A stretch of DNA of 64,000 nucleotides from Sphingopyxis indica (GTDB taxonomy: Bacteria; Pseudomonadota; Alphaproteobacteria; Sphingomonadales; Sphingomonadaceae), in the NCBI RefSeq assembly GCF_900188185.1, contig NZ_FZPA01000006.1:124001-188000 (forward strand), in the 5' to 3' direction. Shown one piece after another: positions 16,074 through 25,998 of the stretch (the stretch's first letter is position 1; each line of letters opens with the position of its first letter). The notes below the pieces were generated by a model. That model saw only the letters and a program-made list of their open reading frames with translations, was not told where the DNA came from and did no database searches. A program made the position numbers and the translations under genes.

Positions 16074-17384
16074 TCAGCGCGCCGAAAGCCGCGCCAGCGC
16101 CTCGTCCTTGGCGATCAGCGGCAGCAATTGGCGCATGTCGGGGCCATGGTCGCGCGCGGTGAGCGCGCGGCGCAGCGGCAGGAAGAGCGCGCGGCCCTTC
16201 GCCCCCGTCGCCGCCTTCACCGCGTCGGTGAGCGCGTGCCAGGGGTCGGCGTCCCAGTCGATCGCCGGCGCTACAGCGGCCGCCGCGTCGAGCACCGGCA
16301 GGTCGGCGGCCTCGGGCGGCGGCGGCGCGAACGGCCCGTCGAACACCGGGACCCACTCGGCCGCCTCGGCGACGGTCATCAGGTTCGGGCGAATCGCCAG
16401 CCAGCGCGCCTCGCCGATCGCCGCAGGCAGGCGCGGCGCGACCGCCGCATAGTCGGTGTGATGCAGTATCTTCTGGTTGAGCAGCGCGAGCTCGGCTTCG
16501 TCGAAGCGCGCGGGCGCGCGGCCGAAGCGCGCAAAGTCGATCCCCGCGATCAGCGGCGCGAGGCTCGTCACCGGCTCGACCGGATCGCTCGTCCCGAGCC
16601 GCGCGAGCAGCGCCGCGAGCGCGACCGGCTCGATGCCGGCCTCGCGCAGATCGGCCATGCCGAGCGAGCCCAGCCGCTTCGACAGCTTGCCTTCGGTTCC
16701 GACGAGCAGCGCCTCGTGCGCGAAGGCGGGCGGCGCCGCGCCGAGCGCCTCGAACATCTGGATCTGCGCCGCGGTGTTCGACACATGATCCTCGCCGCGC
16801 ACGACATGCGAAATGCCCATCGCGATATCGTCGATCACGCTCGGCAGCAGATAGAGCCAGCTGCCATCGGCGCGCCGCACGACGGGGTCGGACAGCGTCT
16901 TCGGCTCGAAATGCTGGGCGCCGCGGATCAGGTCGGTCCACTCGATCGGCGCCTCATGGTCGAGCCGGAAGCGCCAGTGCGGCGCCACGCCATCGGGCAC
17001 CGGCGCGCCCTCGGGCCTGCGCTCATAGACCGGCGGGAGGCCGCGCGAGAGCAGGATCTTGCGCCGGATCTCCAGCTCCTCGGGCGTTTCGTAACAGGCA
17101 TAGACGCGCCCCGCCGCCTTCAATTTTTCGAACTCGGCCTCGTAAAGCGCAAAGCGCGCCGACTGCCGCTCCTCGCCGTCGATGTCGAACCCCAGCCACG
17201 CGAGGTCGGCACGGATCGCCGCGACATATTCCTCCTTCGATCGCTCGAGGTCGGTGTCGTCGATGCGCAGCAGAAAGCGCCCGCCATGTTTGCGTGCCCA
17301 CAGCCAGTTGTGAAGCGCGGTGCGGACATTGCCGACGTGGAGATGGCCGGTCGGCGACGGGGCGAAGCGGGTGGTGACGGTCAT
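16074..17384 (-). CDS. gltX: Glutamyl-tRNA synthetase
   Basis: The 436-residue class I synthetase charges tRNA(Glu). The HIGH box is SPTGHLHVG (residues 9-17), the glutamate-binding region is FLLRIDDTDLERSK, and the KMSKS loop is GKLSKRLGS near residue 248. At 436 residues it is shorter than the roughly 480-residue E. coli enzyme; alphaproteobacteria often carry two gltX genes, and this length fits the shorter paralogue, which may have altered tRNA specificity. A zinc ligand cluster is not seen. It lies 57 bp downstream of nadE on the same strand. Confidence 0.94.
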   Translation of the reverse strand: MTVTTRFAPSPTGHLHVGNVRTALHNWLWARKHGGRFLLRIDDTDLERSKEEYVAAIRADLAWLGFDIDGEERQSARFALYEAEFEKLKAAGRVYACYETPEELEIRRKILLSRGLPPVYERRPEGAPVPDGVAPHWRFRLDHEAPIEWTDLIRGAQHFEPKTLSDPVVRRADGSWLYLLPSVIDDIAMGISHVVRGEDHVSNTAAQIQMFEALGAAPPAFAHEALLVGTEGKLSKRLGSLGMADLREAGIEPVALAALLARLGTSDPVEPVTSLAPLIAGIDFARFGRAPARFDEAELALLNQKILHHTDYAAVAPRLPAAIGEARWLAIRPNLMTVAEAAEWVPVFDGPFAPPPPEAADLPVLDAAAAVAPAIDWDADPWHALTDAVKAATGAKGRALFLPLRRALTARDHGPDMRQLLPLIAKDEALARLSAR

Positions 17385-17441
17385 GGCGCGCCTATAGCCC
17401 GATTCGCGCGCGATGCGAGCGTGGCGCGAACATAGGGCGGA

Positions 17442-19115
17442 TCACCCCGTCCGGAACCCGTGCGTGATCGGATAGCGCCGGTCGCGGCCGAAGTTGCGCG
17501 TCGACAGCTTGACCCCCGGCGGCGCCTGGCGGCGCTTATATTCGGCGATCGCGAGCAGCCGCTCGATCCGCGCAACGGCGTCGCGGTCGAAGCCGTAGCG
17601 CTGGGCCACATCGTCGACGCTCGCTTCCTCCTCGACGAGCATATGGAGCATGCGGTCGAGGTCTTCGTAGGGCGGCAGGCTGTCTTCATCCTTCTGGTCG
17701 GGGCGCAGCTCGGCGCTCGGCGGCTTGGTGATGATTCGGCCGGGCATCACCGGGAACACCGGGTTGCGCGACAGGCGCGGCGCGTGCGCGTTGCGCCACT
17801 TGGCGATCGCGAACACCGTCGTCTTGTACGCGTCCTTCAGCGGATTATAGCCGCCCGCCATGTCGCCATAGATGGTGGCATAGCCGACGCTCATCTCGCT
17901 CTTGTTGCCCGTCGTCAGCAGCATCGGGCCGAATTTGTTGCTGAGCGCCATCAAGGTGACGCCGCGGATGCGCGACTGGATATTCTCCTCGGTGATGTCG
18001 ACGTCCTTGTCGGCGAAACTGTCCGACAGCATCGTGTCGAACGCCTCGACCGCGGGGACGATCGGGATGGTGTCGAGCCGGCACCCGATCATCTCGGCGC
18101 AGCCCTTCGCATCGTCGAGGCTTTCGCGGCTCGTGAAGCGGCTGGGCAGCATCACGCACCAGACCTTGTCGGGTCCGAGCGCATCGGCGGCGATCGCGGC
18201 GCAGATCGCCGAATCGATCCCCCCCGACAGGCCGAGCACGACGCCGGGAAAGCCGTTACGCTCCACATAGTCGCGCAGCGCCACGACCATCGCATGATAG
18301 ATGTCGGCGGGGTGCGCGTCCCATTCGGCGATCGCACCCGGCGCGCAGCTCCAGCGGCCGTCGGCGCCCCTGGTCCAGTGCGTGACGCGCTCTTCCTCCT
18401 CCCAATCGACCAGCCGGTGCATGGTCGCGCCATCGGCACCCAGCACAAAGGAGCAGCCGTCGAACACCAGTTCGTCCTGCCCGCCGACGCGGTTGAGGAA
18501 AGCAAGCGGCAGCCGGTTCTCGGCAACCCGCATCCCGAACACCTGCGAGAGCCGCCGGTCGTCCTTGTCGATCTCATAGGGGCTGCCGTTGACCGAGATC
18601 AGCAGCTCGGCGCCCTGCCCCGCGAGATGGCGGCACACCGCCGGCAGCCAGCCGTCCTCGCAGATCGGCAGGCCGAGCTTCACCCCGCGCCATTCGACGA
18701 TGTCGGGCAAGGGGCCGGGTGCGAAGACGCGCTTCTCGTCGAAAGTTCCGTAATTGGGCAGCTCGTGCTTGCGCCGCACCGCGACGACCTGGCCGCGGTC
18801 GAGCAGCGCGACGATATTGTAGAGCTTCCCCTCGGGGTCGCGCTCGACCGAGCCGACGAGCATCGCCGGGCCGCCGTCGGCGGTATCGGCGGCGAGTTCG
18901 GCGAGCATCGCCGCGGCGCGCGTCGCGAGCGCGGGCTTGAGCACCAGATCCTCGGGCGGATAGCCGATCAGTTGCAGCTCGGGATAGAGGATCAGATCGG
19001 CCTGCCCGTGCCGCGCGCGCACCGCGCGCATCGCCGCGGCGTTGGCGGCAAGGTCGCCGACCGCCTGCGTCATCTGCGACAGGACGATGGTGAGCGTGGC
19101 GGGAGCGTTGGTCAT
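17442..19115 (-). CDS. nadE: Glutamine-dependent NAD+ synthetase
   Basis: The 557-residue bifunctional enzyme makes NAD+ from deamido-NAD+, ATP and glutamine. The N-terminal nitrilase-type glutaminase domain has the Glu of [14 protein letters not shown], the Lys of [13 protein letters not shown] and the Cys of GLPICEDGW. The C-terminal synthetase domain has the PP-loop [10 protein letters not shown] near residue 300, and later [10 protein letters not shown] and [10 protein letters not shown]. The ATG at 19113-19115 follows a G-rich site; the longer frame adds 20 residues without similarity. It is divergent from prs. Confidence 0.95.
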   Translation of the reverse strand: MTNAPATLTIVLSQMTQAVGDLAANAAAMRAVRARHGQADLILYPELQLIGYPPEDLVLKPALATRAAAMLAELAADTADGGPAMLVGSVERDPEGKLYNIVALLDRGQVVAVRRKHELPNYGTFDEKRVFAPGPLPDIVEWRGVKLGLPICEDGWLPAVCRHLAGQGAELLISVNGSPYEIDKDDRRLSQVFGMRVAENRLPLAFLNRVGGQDELVFDGCSFVLGADGATMHRLVDWEEEERVTHWTRGADGRWSCAPGAIAEWDAHPADIYHAMVVALRDYVERNGFPGVVLGLSGGIDSAICAAIAADALGPDKVWCVMLPSRFTSRESLDDAKGCAEMIGCRLDTIPIVPAVEAFDTMLSDSFADKDVDITEENIQSRIRGVTLMALSNKFGPMLLTTGNKSEMSVGYATIYGDMAGGYNPLKDAYKTTVFAIAKWRNAHAPRLSRNPVFPVMPGRIITKPPSAELRPDQKDEDSLPPYEDLDRMLHMLVEEEASVDDVAQRYGFDRDAVARIERLLAIAEYKRRQAPPGVKLSTRNFGRDRRYPITHGFRTG

Positions 19116-19249
19116 GCCCCCGCCTTTATGCCGCGCCGCGCAGCGCGGCAATGGCGCGCGCGCCGTTCGGGGCAACTTCGCCCTTCCCCTATCCGCGCCC
19201 GCTGGCTAAGGGGCGCGCATCCATCCCCAACGGCGTCAAGGGGCAGCGC

Positions 19250-20185
19250 ATGAAACTCATTTCCGGCAACAGCAATCTTCCGCTCGCCCGCGCGGTCGCG
19301 GACTATCTCGAGCTGCCGCTCGCCGATACCAGCGTGCGCCGCTTCGCCGACGAGGAAGTATTCGTCGAGATTCACGAGAATGTGCGCGGTCAGGACGTGT
19401 TCGTCGTCCAGCCGACCAACTTTCCCGCGAACGACAATCTGATGGAGCTGCTCATCATCGTCGACGCGCTGCGCCGCGCCTCGGCCAAGCGCATCACCGC
19501 GGTGATCCCCTATTTCGGCTATGCCCGGCAGGACCGCAAGCCCGGTCCGCGCACGCCGATCTCGGCCAAGCTCGTCGCCAATCTCGTCACCACCGCGGGC
19601 GCCGACCGCGTCCTCGCGATCGACCTGCACGCCGGGCAGATCCAGGGCTTTTTCGACATCCCGACCGACAATCTCTATGCCGCGCCGGTGATGAGCGCCG
19701 ATATTCAGGCGCGCTTCGGCGGCAAGAATCTGATGGTCGTCTCGCCCGACGTCGGCGGCGTGGTGCGCGCGCGCGCGCTCGCCAAGCGGCTCGACAACGC
19801 CCCGCTCGCGATCGTCGACAAGCGCCGCGAGCGTGCCGGCGAATCGGAGGTGATGAACATCATCGGCGACGTCGCGGGCCGCTTCTGCATCCTGATCGAC
19901 GATATCGTCGATTCGGCGGGCACGCTGTGCAACGCCGCCGCGGCGCTCAAGGCGGCGGGCGCCGAAGGCGTCGTCGCATACTGCACCCACGGCGTCCTGT
20001 CGGGCGGCGCGGTCGCACGCGTCGAGGCGAGCGAGCTCACCGAACTCGTCATCACCGATTCGATTCAGCCGACCGACGCGGTCAACGACAGCGCCAAGGT
20101 GCGCGCGCTCACCGTCGCGCCGCTGCTCGGCGAAGCGATCAAGCGCATCGCCGACGAAACGAGCGTCTCGTCGCTGTTCGACTGA
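19250..20185 (+). CDS. prs: Ribose-phosphate pyrophosphokinase
   Basis: The 311-residue class I PRPP synthase makes PRPP from ribose 5-phosphate and ATP for purine, pyrimidine, His, Trp and NAD synthesis. The flexible loop is [15 protein letters not shown] near residue 94, the divalent-metal site is [14 protein letters not shown] near residue 128, and the PRPP loop is [13 protein letters not shown] near residue 216. The ATG at 19250 was chosen because MKLISGNSN is the normal N-terminus. It is divergent from nadE, whose product also depends on PRPP. Confidence 0.96.
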   Translation: MKLISGNSNLPLARAVADYLELPLADTSVRRFADEEVFVEIHENVRGQDVFVVQPTNFPANDNLMELLIIVDALRRASAKRITAVIPYFGYARQDRKPGPRTPISAKLVANLVTTAGADRVLAIDLHAGQIQGFFDIPTDNLYAAPVMSADIQARFGGKNLMVVSPDVGGVVRARALAKRLDNAPLAIVDKRRERAGESEVMNIIGDVAGRFCILIDDIVDSAGTLCNAAAALKAAGAEGVVAYCTHGVLSGGAVARVEASELTELVITDSIQPTDAVNDSAKVRALTVAPLLGEAIKRIADETSVSSLFD

Positions 20186-20210
20186 GCACGGGCAGAGCTG
20201 ATCCTGTTTG

Positions 20211-20297
20211 TGCGTCCCCGCGAAGGCGGGGACCCATCTCCGGCCGGTTCGCGATCGAGCCGTTTGAAGATCGGCTCCCGCCTTCGCGGGAGCACGC
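20211..20297. repeat. Palindromic repeat, family A copy 3
   Basis: The arms tgcgtccccgcgaaggcggg and cccgccttcgcgggagcacg flank ccatctccgg and gatcggctcc. It starts 25 bp past the prs stop and abuts the family H element. Confidence 0.85.
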
Positions 20298-20299
20298 GG

Positions 20300-20405
20300 C
20301 TAGAGTGATTTCGAGTGAAATGGAACATTTCACGGCTCGGAAATCACGGTAAAACAAGAATCTAGAGTGCCGGTTTTGATTCTATCAAAATCGAACGCAC
20401 TCTAG
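20300..20405. repeat. Double-hairpin repeat, family H
   Basis: Two hairpins are flanked by ctagagtg/cactctag. The first has an outer stem gtgatttc/gaaatcac (20305-20312 with 20340-20347) and an inner stem gtgaaatg/catttcac around gaa. The second, 20362-20405, has ctagagtgc/gcactctag around a near-perfect ggttttgat/atcaaaatc stem. It is much more AT-rich than its surroundings, so it may have been acquired. It lies between prs and the TetR gene. Confidence 0.8.
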
Positions 20406-20455
20406 GTCATTCGAGGGTCTGGATTTCGGCGAGGACGCGACGCCTCTTGAAGCCA

Positions 20456-20998
20456 TCACCGCGCCACCAGCGCGCCCGCGATATGATCCATCTGGCGGCG
20501 AAAGGCGTCGTGGTCGGGCACCGCATGGACGAGCCCGCGCGCCGTCCAGCATAGGGCCTGCGCGATGCTGCCCGCGCGCGGCACCGCCGATCCGGGGCCG
20601 CTGAGCCGGATCGCCTCGGCCATCGCCGCGACGAGCCGCCGTTCGGCGGCGCGCACCGCCTCGGACGGGTCGGGCTGCATTGCCGCAACGATCTCGGCGC
20701 CGTGCGGCGACGCATGCAGCGCCGCGCGATGCCGTCCGACCCACGCATCGAGCGCATCGACGATCCGTGCGGGCAGCGTCTTCGCCGGCTGCTCGATGTT
20801 GGCGAGGGCTTCGGCGAGCGAGCGGTCGATCAACGCCTGCACCGCCCAATCGGCGAGCGCGCCCTTCGATCCGAAGCGATTGTAGAGCGACTGCCGCGAC
20901 ACGCCGAGCGCCCGCGCAAGATCGTTCATCGACGTCCGCCGCACCCCATAGCGCGCAAAAGTCGCGACGATTGGATCGAGGGCAAAGGCGTCGGTCAC
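20456..20998 (-). CDS. TetR-family transcription regulator
   Basis: The 180-residue protein has an N-terminal helix-turn-helix, TSMNDLARALGVSRQSLYNRFGSKGAL (about residues 22-48), and a helical ligand domain. A perfect 12 bp inverted repeat starts 5 bp upstream of its ATG and is almost certainly its own operator. No gene is closely divergent (hisN starts 400 bp away), so self-control is the clearest prediction and other targets are unknown. Confidence 0.9.
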   Translation of the reverse strand: MTDAFALDPIVATFARYGVRRTSMNDLARALGVSRQSLYNRFGSKGALADWAVQALIDRSLAEALANIEQPAKTLPARIVDALDAWVGRHRAALHASPHGAEIVAAMQPDPSEAVRAAERRLVAAMAEAIRLSGPGSAVPRAGSIAQALCWTARGLVHAVPDHDAFRRQMDHIAGALVAR

Positions 20999-21002
20999 GG
21001 AC

Positions 21003-21036
21003 GAATTTTACAATCTATACTGAAATTGTAAAATTC
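21003..21036. promoter_or_regulatory. TetR operator, 12 bp perfect dyad
   Basis: The half-sites gaattttacaat and attgtaaaattc are perfect inverted copies separated by 10 bp. The dyad begins 5 bp from the TetR start codon at 20996-20998 and is AT-rich in a GC-rich neighbourhood. Binding here would block the regulator's own promoter. Confidence 0.75.
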
Positions 21037-21107
21037 ATATATCTCGCCACTGCGCTTGCCCGGTCCGCCGACCCGCTCCTTGCGGCGGGCGCTTGGGAAA
21101 GATTTAT

Positions 21108-21258
21108 CTCACGCAAAGGCGCAAAGGCGCGAAGAAGAAGGATACGGACCGCAAGGTCCGTTTTCATTTTTCAGGTCCACTTTTCGACGCGACGTTCCAA
21201 TGAGAAAGCCGCTTCGCGGCTCGCGCAACTTCTTCGCGCCTTTGCGCCTTTGCGTGAG
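21108..21258. repeat. Long palindromic repeat, family B copy 2
   Basis: The arms ctcacgcaaaggcgcaaagg and cctttgcgcctttgcgtgag enclose smaller hairpins, cggaccgcaaggtccg and agccgcttcgcggct. The latter is shared with copy 1 at 7013-7152. Confidence 0.9.
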
Positions 21259-21395
21259 GCAAATATTCCACAACGTCCGCTCGCCGTTTTCTTTCCCCTG
21301 ATTCCCCGCGCGCGCGCGCTCCATCCTCGCGCATTTTCCGCCAGCCTCTCCTGGACGCACTGGCGAGAGCGCGCGCCTTGCGCTAGCCCACACCC

Positions 21396-22178
21396 ATGTC
21401 GCTCGAATCCGATCTCGCGCTCGCCAATCGCCTCGCCGATGCCGCGGGGGCTGCCATCCGCCCGCTGTTCCGCACCGCCTATGCGCACGAAGCCAAGGCC
21501 GACGCCTCGCCGGTGACCGAGGCCGACCGCGCCGCCGAAGCCGCGATGCGCCGGCTGCTCGATGCCGAGGCGCCGCGCGACGGCATCATCGGCGAGGAAT
21601 ATGGCGCCGAGCGCGCGGGCGCCGCGCGGCAATGGGTGCTCGATCCGATCGACGGCACTGTCAGCTTCATGGCCGGCCGCCCGATCTTCGGCACGCTGAT
21701 CGCGCTGCTCCAGGACGGCTGGCCCGTGCTCGGCATCATCGACCAGCCGGTCAGCGGCGAGCGCTGGGTCGGCGCGACAGGCGAACCGACGCTCTTCAAC
21801 GGCCGCCCCGCCGCGACGCGCAGCTGCCGCGACCTCGCCGACGCGACGCTCGCGACCACCGGCCCGCAATATTTCAGCGATCACGACGGCGAGCATTTCA
21901 TGGCGCTCGCGGCAAAGACCTCGCACAAGCGCATGGTCTTTGGCGGCGATTGCTATAATTATGGCCTGCTCGCCAGCGGGCATGTCGACCTAGTGGTCGA
22001 GGCAGGGCTGAAGCTCCACGATTATGCCGCGCTGGTTCCCGTCGTCGACGGCGCGGGCGGGATGATGTGCGACTGGAACGGCGACCCGCTGAACGCCGAC
22101 AGCAGCGGTCATGTCATCGCGCTCGGCGACCCCGCGCGGCTCGAGGACGTTATCGAAGGACTCGCTTGCCACCATTGA
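21396..22178 (+). CDS. hisN: Inositol-monophosphatase-family phosphatase, HisN-like
   Basis: The 260-residue Mg-dependent phosphatase has the family metal sites: GEEYG (Glu about 67), DPIDGTVSF (about 87-95) and a C-terminal LKLHDYAALVPVVDGAGG. The unusual HDYAAL instead of the common WDxAA, and similarity to alphaproteobacterial HisN, suggest histidinol-phosphatase, the penultimate step of histidine synthesis. It could instead act on inositol phosphates or 3'-phosphoadenosine 5'-phosphate. It is followed 17 bp later by a GFA gene on the same strand. Confidence 0.85.
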   Translation: MSLESDLALANRLADAAGAAIRPLFRTAYAHEAKADASPVTEADRAAEAAMRRLLDAEAPRDGIIGEEYGAERAGAARQWVLDPIDGTVSFMAGRPIFGTLIALLQDGWPVLGIIDQPVSGERWVGATGEPTLFNGRPAATRSCRDLADATLATTGPQYFSDHDGEHFMALAAKTSHKRMVFGGDCYNYGLLASGHVDLVVEAGLKLHDYAALVPVVDGAGGMMCDWNGDPLNADSSGHVIALGDPARLEDVIEGLACHH

Positions 22179-22195
22179 GATGGAGAGGAACGGAC

Positions 22196-22546
22196 ATGGC
22201 CTATGAAGGAAGCTGCCACTGCGGCGCGGTGACCTATGAAGTCGAGGGCGATATTCCGGGCGAGGCGATGAGCTGCAACTGCTCGCACTGCCGCCGCAAG
22301 GGCTTTCTGCTCAGCTTCGTGCCGATCGACCGGTTCCGCCTGAAAAGCGGCGCCGGCAAGCTCAAATCATACCAGTTCCACAAGCATAATATCGACCATC
22401 AATTCTGCACCGACTGCGGCTGTCAGGGCTTTGCCGTCGGCACCGGCCCCGATGGATCGAAGATGGCGGCGGTCAACCTGCGCTGCGTGCCCGAGGCCGA
22501 TCTCGACGCGCTGAATATCCAGAAGGTCGACGGCGCGAGTTTTTAA
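22196..22546 (+). CDS. GFA-family zinc protein
   Basis: The 116-residue protein has the zinc-binding cysteines of the glutathione-dependent formaldehyde-activating (GFA/CENP-V) fold: CHCGAV near residue 8, CNCSHCRRKG near residue 28 and CTDCGCQG near residue 69. Despite the family name, most members have no proven formaldehyde role. The ATG at 22196 has a GGAGAGGAA site. It lies 17 bp after the HisN-like gene and is probably co-transcribed with it. Confidence 0.9.
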   Translation: MAYEGSCHCGAVTYEVEGDIPGEAMSCNCSHCRRKGFLLSFVPIDRFRLKSGAGKLKSYQFHKHNIDHQFCTDCGCQGFAVGTGPDGSKMAAVNLRCVPEADLDALNIQKVDGASF

Positions 22547-22910
22547 GAGGGGACTCCGCGCAGCCGGAGTCGGGCGAAAATGGGTTTCGCGCAAAGACGC
22601 AAAGACACGAAGAGGTCGGCGGACAACGGCCTCGTTGCCTGCCAAACTGCGCGAAGCGCCCATTTTTTGATCGCCTGCGGCGACAAACGCCCGCAAAGGC
22701 TGACGCGACCTTCTTCGTGCCTTTGCGTCTTTGCGCGAAACAAATATCGCCGCTGCCCGCGCTCAAAGCCGAACGGAGGGACGAAGCACCCCATATGCGG
22801 CAATGCTTGCATTTCCGGGCGAATCCCCCTAAGCGCGCGCCTTCCGATTGTGTCGGCTGGCTGAAAGGGCTGCCATGCCGATACCAAAGCGGACTTCAAA
22901 GGAGACCGAA
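22547..22910. other. Intergenic region upstream of rpmI
   Basis: Family B copy 3 fills 22585-22740. The remainder is the leader of the rpmI-rplT operon. A possible promoter is TTGCAT at 22807-22812, 17 bp before TAAGCG at 22830-22835, but its -10 is poor. No infC is present upstream and I see no small gene. Confidence 0.5.
22585..22740. repeat. Long palindromic repeat, family B copy 3
   Basis: The arms tttcgcgcaaagacgcaaag and ctttgcgtctttgcgcgaaa enclose an interior that differs from copies 1 and 2 but again contains nested GC hairpins. Confidence 0.88.
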
Positions 22911-23114
22911 ATGCCCAAGCTCAAGACCAAGAGCGGTGTAAAGAAGCGCTTCAAATTCACCGCCTCGGGCAAGGTGAAGCACGGCGTCGCCGGCAAGCGC
23001 CACCGCCTGATTTCGCACAACGCCAAATATATCCGTACCAATCGCGGCACCAGCGTGCTCAGCGATTCGGACGCAGCCCATGTGCGCCTCTGGGCGCCCT
23101 ATGGCCTGAAGTAA
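22911..23114 (+). CDS. rpmI: 50S ribosomal protein L35
   Basis: The 67-residue basic protein ([20 protein letters not shown]...) is L35. The start at 22911 follows a GGAGA site. It is 12 bp upstream of rplT, the usual rpmI-rplT operon. Confidence 0.96.
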   Translation: MPKLKTKSGVKKRFKFTASGKVKHGVAGKRHRLISHNAKYIRTNRGTSVLSDSDAAHVRLWAPYGLK

Positions 23115-23126
23115 GGAGCGCCAAGC

Positions 23127-23507
23127 ATGTCCCGTATCAAACGCGGCACGACCACGCGCGCCAAGCACAACCGGATTCTCGAACAGGCGAAGGGCTATTA
23201 CGGCCGTCGCAAGAACACGATCCGCATCGCGCGCCAGGCCGTCGAAAAGGCCGGCCAGTACGCCTATCGCGACCGCAAGGTCAAAAAGCGGAATTTCCGC
23301 GCCCTGTGGATTCAGCGCATCAACGCCGCGGTCCGCGCCGAAGGCCTGACCTATTCGCAGTTCATGCACGGCGTGAAGCTTGCCGGGATCGAACTCGACC
23401 GCAAGGTCATGGCCGATCTCGCGATGAACGAAGGCGCGGTGTTCGCCTCGATCATCGAGCAGGCAAAGAAGGTCCTGAGCGACGTCGAAGGGCCCAAGGC
23501 CGCCTGA
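23127..23507 (+). CDS. rplT: 50S ribosomal protein L20
   Basis: The 126-residue protein ([20 protein letters not shown]...) is L20, needed early in large-subunit assembly. In enterobacteria L20 represses its own operon by binding the leader RNA; whether that applies here cannot be told. Usual length is about 118 residues, and the extra eight are at the C-terminus. A strong terminator follows. Confidence 0.96.
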   Translation: MSRIKRGTTTRAKHNRILEQAKGYYGRRKNTIRIARQAVEKAGQYAYRDRKVKKRNFRALWIQRINAAVRAEGLTYSQFMHGVKLAGIELDRKVMADLAMNEGAVFASIIEQAKKVLSDVEGPKAA

Positions 23508-23855
23508 CGCTTCGCGCATCGACACAGTAAGAGGGCGGCCCCCGCGGGGCCGCCCTTTTTCGTGTCCGCGCGCGACGCGCAGACAGAAGGACGGCGCGGA
23601 AGCGAGTTCCCCCACGCCGTCCCGGGGATGATCCGAAGGACGTACCGCCCCCCTCCCTCCGTTCCGACGAGCCCTGGGTCGCAAAAAGCCGACGGTCCGG
23701 CGGGAGTCCGGTGGAACCGGCACGCGCGTGTGCCGGACGTCGATCTATATCGCCGCCGCGGGTATGGAAATTGTAGGAAACCGACACGTTCTCCGGGCAA
23801 TTTGTTGGAACATTGTGCCGTTCCGGGCTATGCTCCTTGTTCAAGGACCAACGCC
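23508..23855. other. Intergenic region between rplT and the AraC gene
   Basis: It contains the rplT terminator (23532-23561), a weak hairpin (ggacggcg with cgccgtcc near 23591 and 23619) and, close to the AraC gene, an inverted GGAAC/GTTCC pair (23807-23811, 23820-23824). The latter overlaps a possible promoter, TTGGAA at 23805 and TATGCT at 23829, with an 18 bp spacer. I see no gene. Confidence 0.45.
23532..23561 (+). terminator. Intrinsic terminator of rpmI-rplT
   Basis: The stem gggcggcccc/ggggccgccc with a short loop is followed by TTTTT. Confidence 0.9.
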
Positions 23856-24752
23856 GTGGGCAATGAGGGCGACCAACAGGGTGGGCAGGCGCGCGTCGTC
23901 ACGCGCTTCTTTCCAGTGTCCGCGGCGCTCCGCCCCTATGCCAGCACCATCTACAGCCTCGAGGTCGATGCGCCGCCCGGTGTGCGGGTCGAGGACCATC
24001 TGCATCCCGAGTGGGCGAACCTGCGCTTCATCGACGGCGAAGCGCCGCTGGCGGCGATCGGCGACGCGGTGCCGGTGCCCGTTCCCCCCTTCGTCGTCGC
24101 CGGACCGACGAGCCATGCGACGCGCTTCGCCGCAGGGGCGATGCGCGCGTGGGGCATCGGAATCCTGCCGATGGGCTGGGCGCGGCTTTTCGCGGTGCCG
24201 GCCGAGGAGCTCGCCGACCGCTTCTGCGACGGCCGCCGCCATCCCGCCTTCGCGGCGATCGCACCGCTCGCGGACGCGCTTGCCGGCATCGACGATTTCG
24301 CGGCGGCGGCGCGCCTTATCGACAAGCATTTTGCCGCGCTGCTGTACGAGGCACCCGAGGATGACGGCGCGGTCCTCGCCGCCTATCGCGCGCTCGTCGA
24401 CGACGAATGGGTCAGCGTCGCCGAGCTCGCCGCGGCGCTCGACCTTTCGGTGCGCTCGGTCGAGCGGCTGTGCCATCGCGCCTTCGGCTTTGCGCCCAAG
24501 CTGCTCCTCCGCCGGCAGCGCTTCCTGCGCAGCCTCGCGCGCTTCATTCTCGACCCGTCGATGGCATGGGTCGATGCGCTCGACCATCGCTATTACGACC
24601 AGTCGCAATTCACCCACGACTTCCATCGCTTCATGGGGATGAGCCCGCGCGCCTATGCCGCGCTGCCGAAGCCGATCCTCGCCGCCGCCGCGCGCGCCCG
24701 CGCCGCCGCGGCGGGCGAGGCGGTGCAGGGGTTGCACAAGCCCGGAGCCTAG
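23856..24752 (+). CDS. AraC-family transcription regulator
   Basis: The 298-residue protein has an N-terminal sensing domain of unknown ligand and a C-terminal double helix-turn-helix. The first helix is [21 protein letters not shown] (about residues 188-208). The second spans [22 protein letters not shown] (about 248-269), a classic AraC signature. The start is taken as GTG at 23856, 8 bp after AAGGA; no in-frame ATG precedes the conserved [13 protein letters not shown]. It is upstream of, but 151 bp from, pheS and probably separate from it. Its target is unknown. Confidence 0.88.
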   Translation: MGNEGDQQGGQARVVTRFFPVSAALRPYASTIYSLEVDAPPGVRVEDHLHPEWANLRFIDGEAPLAAIGDAVPVPVPPFVVAGPTSHATRFAAGAMRAWGIGILPMGWARLFAVPAEELADRFCDGRRHPAFAAIAPLADALAGIDDFAAAARLIDKHFAALLYEAPEDDGAVLAAYRALVDDEWVSVAELAAALDLSVRSVERLCHRAFGFAPKLLLRRQRFLRSLARFILDPSMAWVDALDHRYYDQSQFTHDFHRFMGMSPRAYAALPKPILAAAARARAAAAGEAVQGLHKPGA

Positions 24753-24903
24753 CGGCGACTCATATGGGTTGACCCATGCCGCCGCTTCGGTGCAAGCGGC
24801 GGCGGGGCAAAGGCGGGTTTTCCGCTGCCGGCAGCCCGACAAGCGACACGAACAGACAGCGGCGGCGCCTTCCCGGCGATCCGCCGCCGCAGGACGAATG
24901 ACG

Positions 24904-25998
24904 ATGAGTGACTATCAGGCCATGCAGGCCCAGCTCGTGAGCGAGATCGCCGCCGCCGCCGACTTGGGCGCACTCGAGGCGTTGCGCGTCGCCGCGCTCG
25001 GCAAGACGGGCAGCGTGTCCGCCCTGCTCAAGACCCTCGGCGGCATGACCCCCGACGAGCGGCAGGCGAAGGGGCCGCAGATTCATGCGCTGCGCGAGGC
25101 CGTGACCGAAGCGATCGCCGCGCGCAAGGCGGCGCTCGAAGCCGCCGCGCTCGACGCGAAGCTCGCCGCCGAACGGCTCGACATGACGCTGCCGGCCGAA
25201 GCCGCGCCGCAGGGTAGCGTCCATCCGGTCAGTCAGGTCATGGACGAACTCGCCGAAATCTTCGCCGACATGGGTTTCGCGGTCGCGACGGGGCCGGAGA
25301 TCGAGGACGACTGGCACAATTTCACCGCGCTCAACATTCCCGAGACGCATCCGGCGCGTGCGATGCACGACACATTCTACTTCCCCGACACCGACGCCGA
25401 GGGCCGGTCGATGCTGCTGCGCACGCACACCTCGCCGGTGCAGATCCGCACGATGATGCGCGAGGCGCCGCCGATCCGCATCATCGCACCGGGGCGCGTC
25501 TATCGCAGCGACAGCGACGCGACGCACACACCGATGTTCCACCAGATCGAAGGGCTGGTCATCGACCGCGGTATCCATCTGGGGCATCTCAAATACACGC
25601 TCGAAACCTTCCTCAAGGCCTATTTCGAGCGCGACGACATCGTGCTCCGCCTGCGTCCCTCCTATTTCCCCTTCACCGAACCCTCGGCCGAGGTCGATGT
25701 CGGCTATGCCCAGGAAAAGGGCCGCCGCATCGTCGGCGGGGACGGCGACGATGCGGGCCATGCGTGGATGGAGCTGCTCGGCAGCGGCATGGTCCACCCG
25801 CGCGTGATCGCCAATTGCGGGCTCGATCCCGATGAATGGCAGGGTTTCGCCTTCGGGGTCGGCGTCGACCGGCTCGCGATGCTCAAATATGGCATGGACG
25901 ACCTTCGCGCCTTTTTCGACGGCGACCTGCGCTGGCTCGCCCATTATGGCTTCGGCGCGCTGTCGGTGCCCACGCTGAGCGGGGGGATTTCGGCATGA
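24904..25998 (+). CDS. pheS: Phenylalanyl-tRNA synthetase alpha subunit
   Basis: The 364-residue class II catalytic subunit charges tRNA(Phe) as an alpha2-beta2 tetramer with PheT. It has the N-terminal coiled coil ([17 protein letters not shown]), then motif 2 ([20 protein letters not shown]) and motif 3 ([18 protein letters not shown]). Two ATGs lie six bases apart (24898, 24904); I favour 24904 because the AGGA at 24891 is better spaced. Its stop overlaps the pheT start (ATGA). No leader peptide rich in phenylalanine was seen upstream. Confidence 0.96.
   Translation: MSDYQAMQAQLVSEIAAAADLGALEALRVAALGKTGSVSALLKTLGGMTPDERQAKGPQIHALREAVTEAIAARKAALEAAALDAKLAAERLDMTLPAEAAPQGSVHPVSQVMDELAEIFADMGFAVATGPEIEDDWHNFTALNIPETHPARAMHDTFYFPDTDAEGRSMLLRTHTSPVQIRTMMREAPPIRIIAPGRVYRSDSDATHTPMFHQIEGLVIDRGIHLGHLKYTLETFLKAYFERDDIVLRLRPSYFPFTEPSAEVDVGYAQEKGRRIVGGDGDDAGHAWMELLGSGMVHPRVIANCGLDPDEWQGFAFGVGVDRLAMLKYGMDDLRAFFDGDLRWLAHYGFGALSVPTLSGGISA

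Larger units (their letters stand above)
20999..21395. other. Intergenic region between the TetR gene and the hisN-like gene
   Basis: It contains the TetR operator (21003-21036), family B copy 2 (21108-21258) and about 130 bp of GC-rich leader before the phosphatase gene. I see no gene in it. Confidence 0.7.

Noticed and set aside
24753..24903. Phe-leader peptide or T-box upstream of pheST
   Set aside because: No frame rich in Phe codons and no T-box motif; only a GC hairpin (gccgccgcttcggtgcaagcggcggcgg region).
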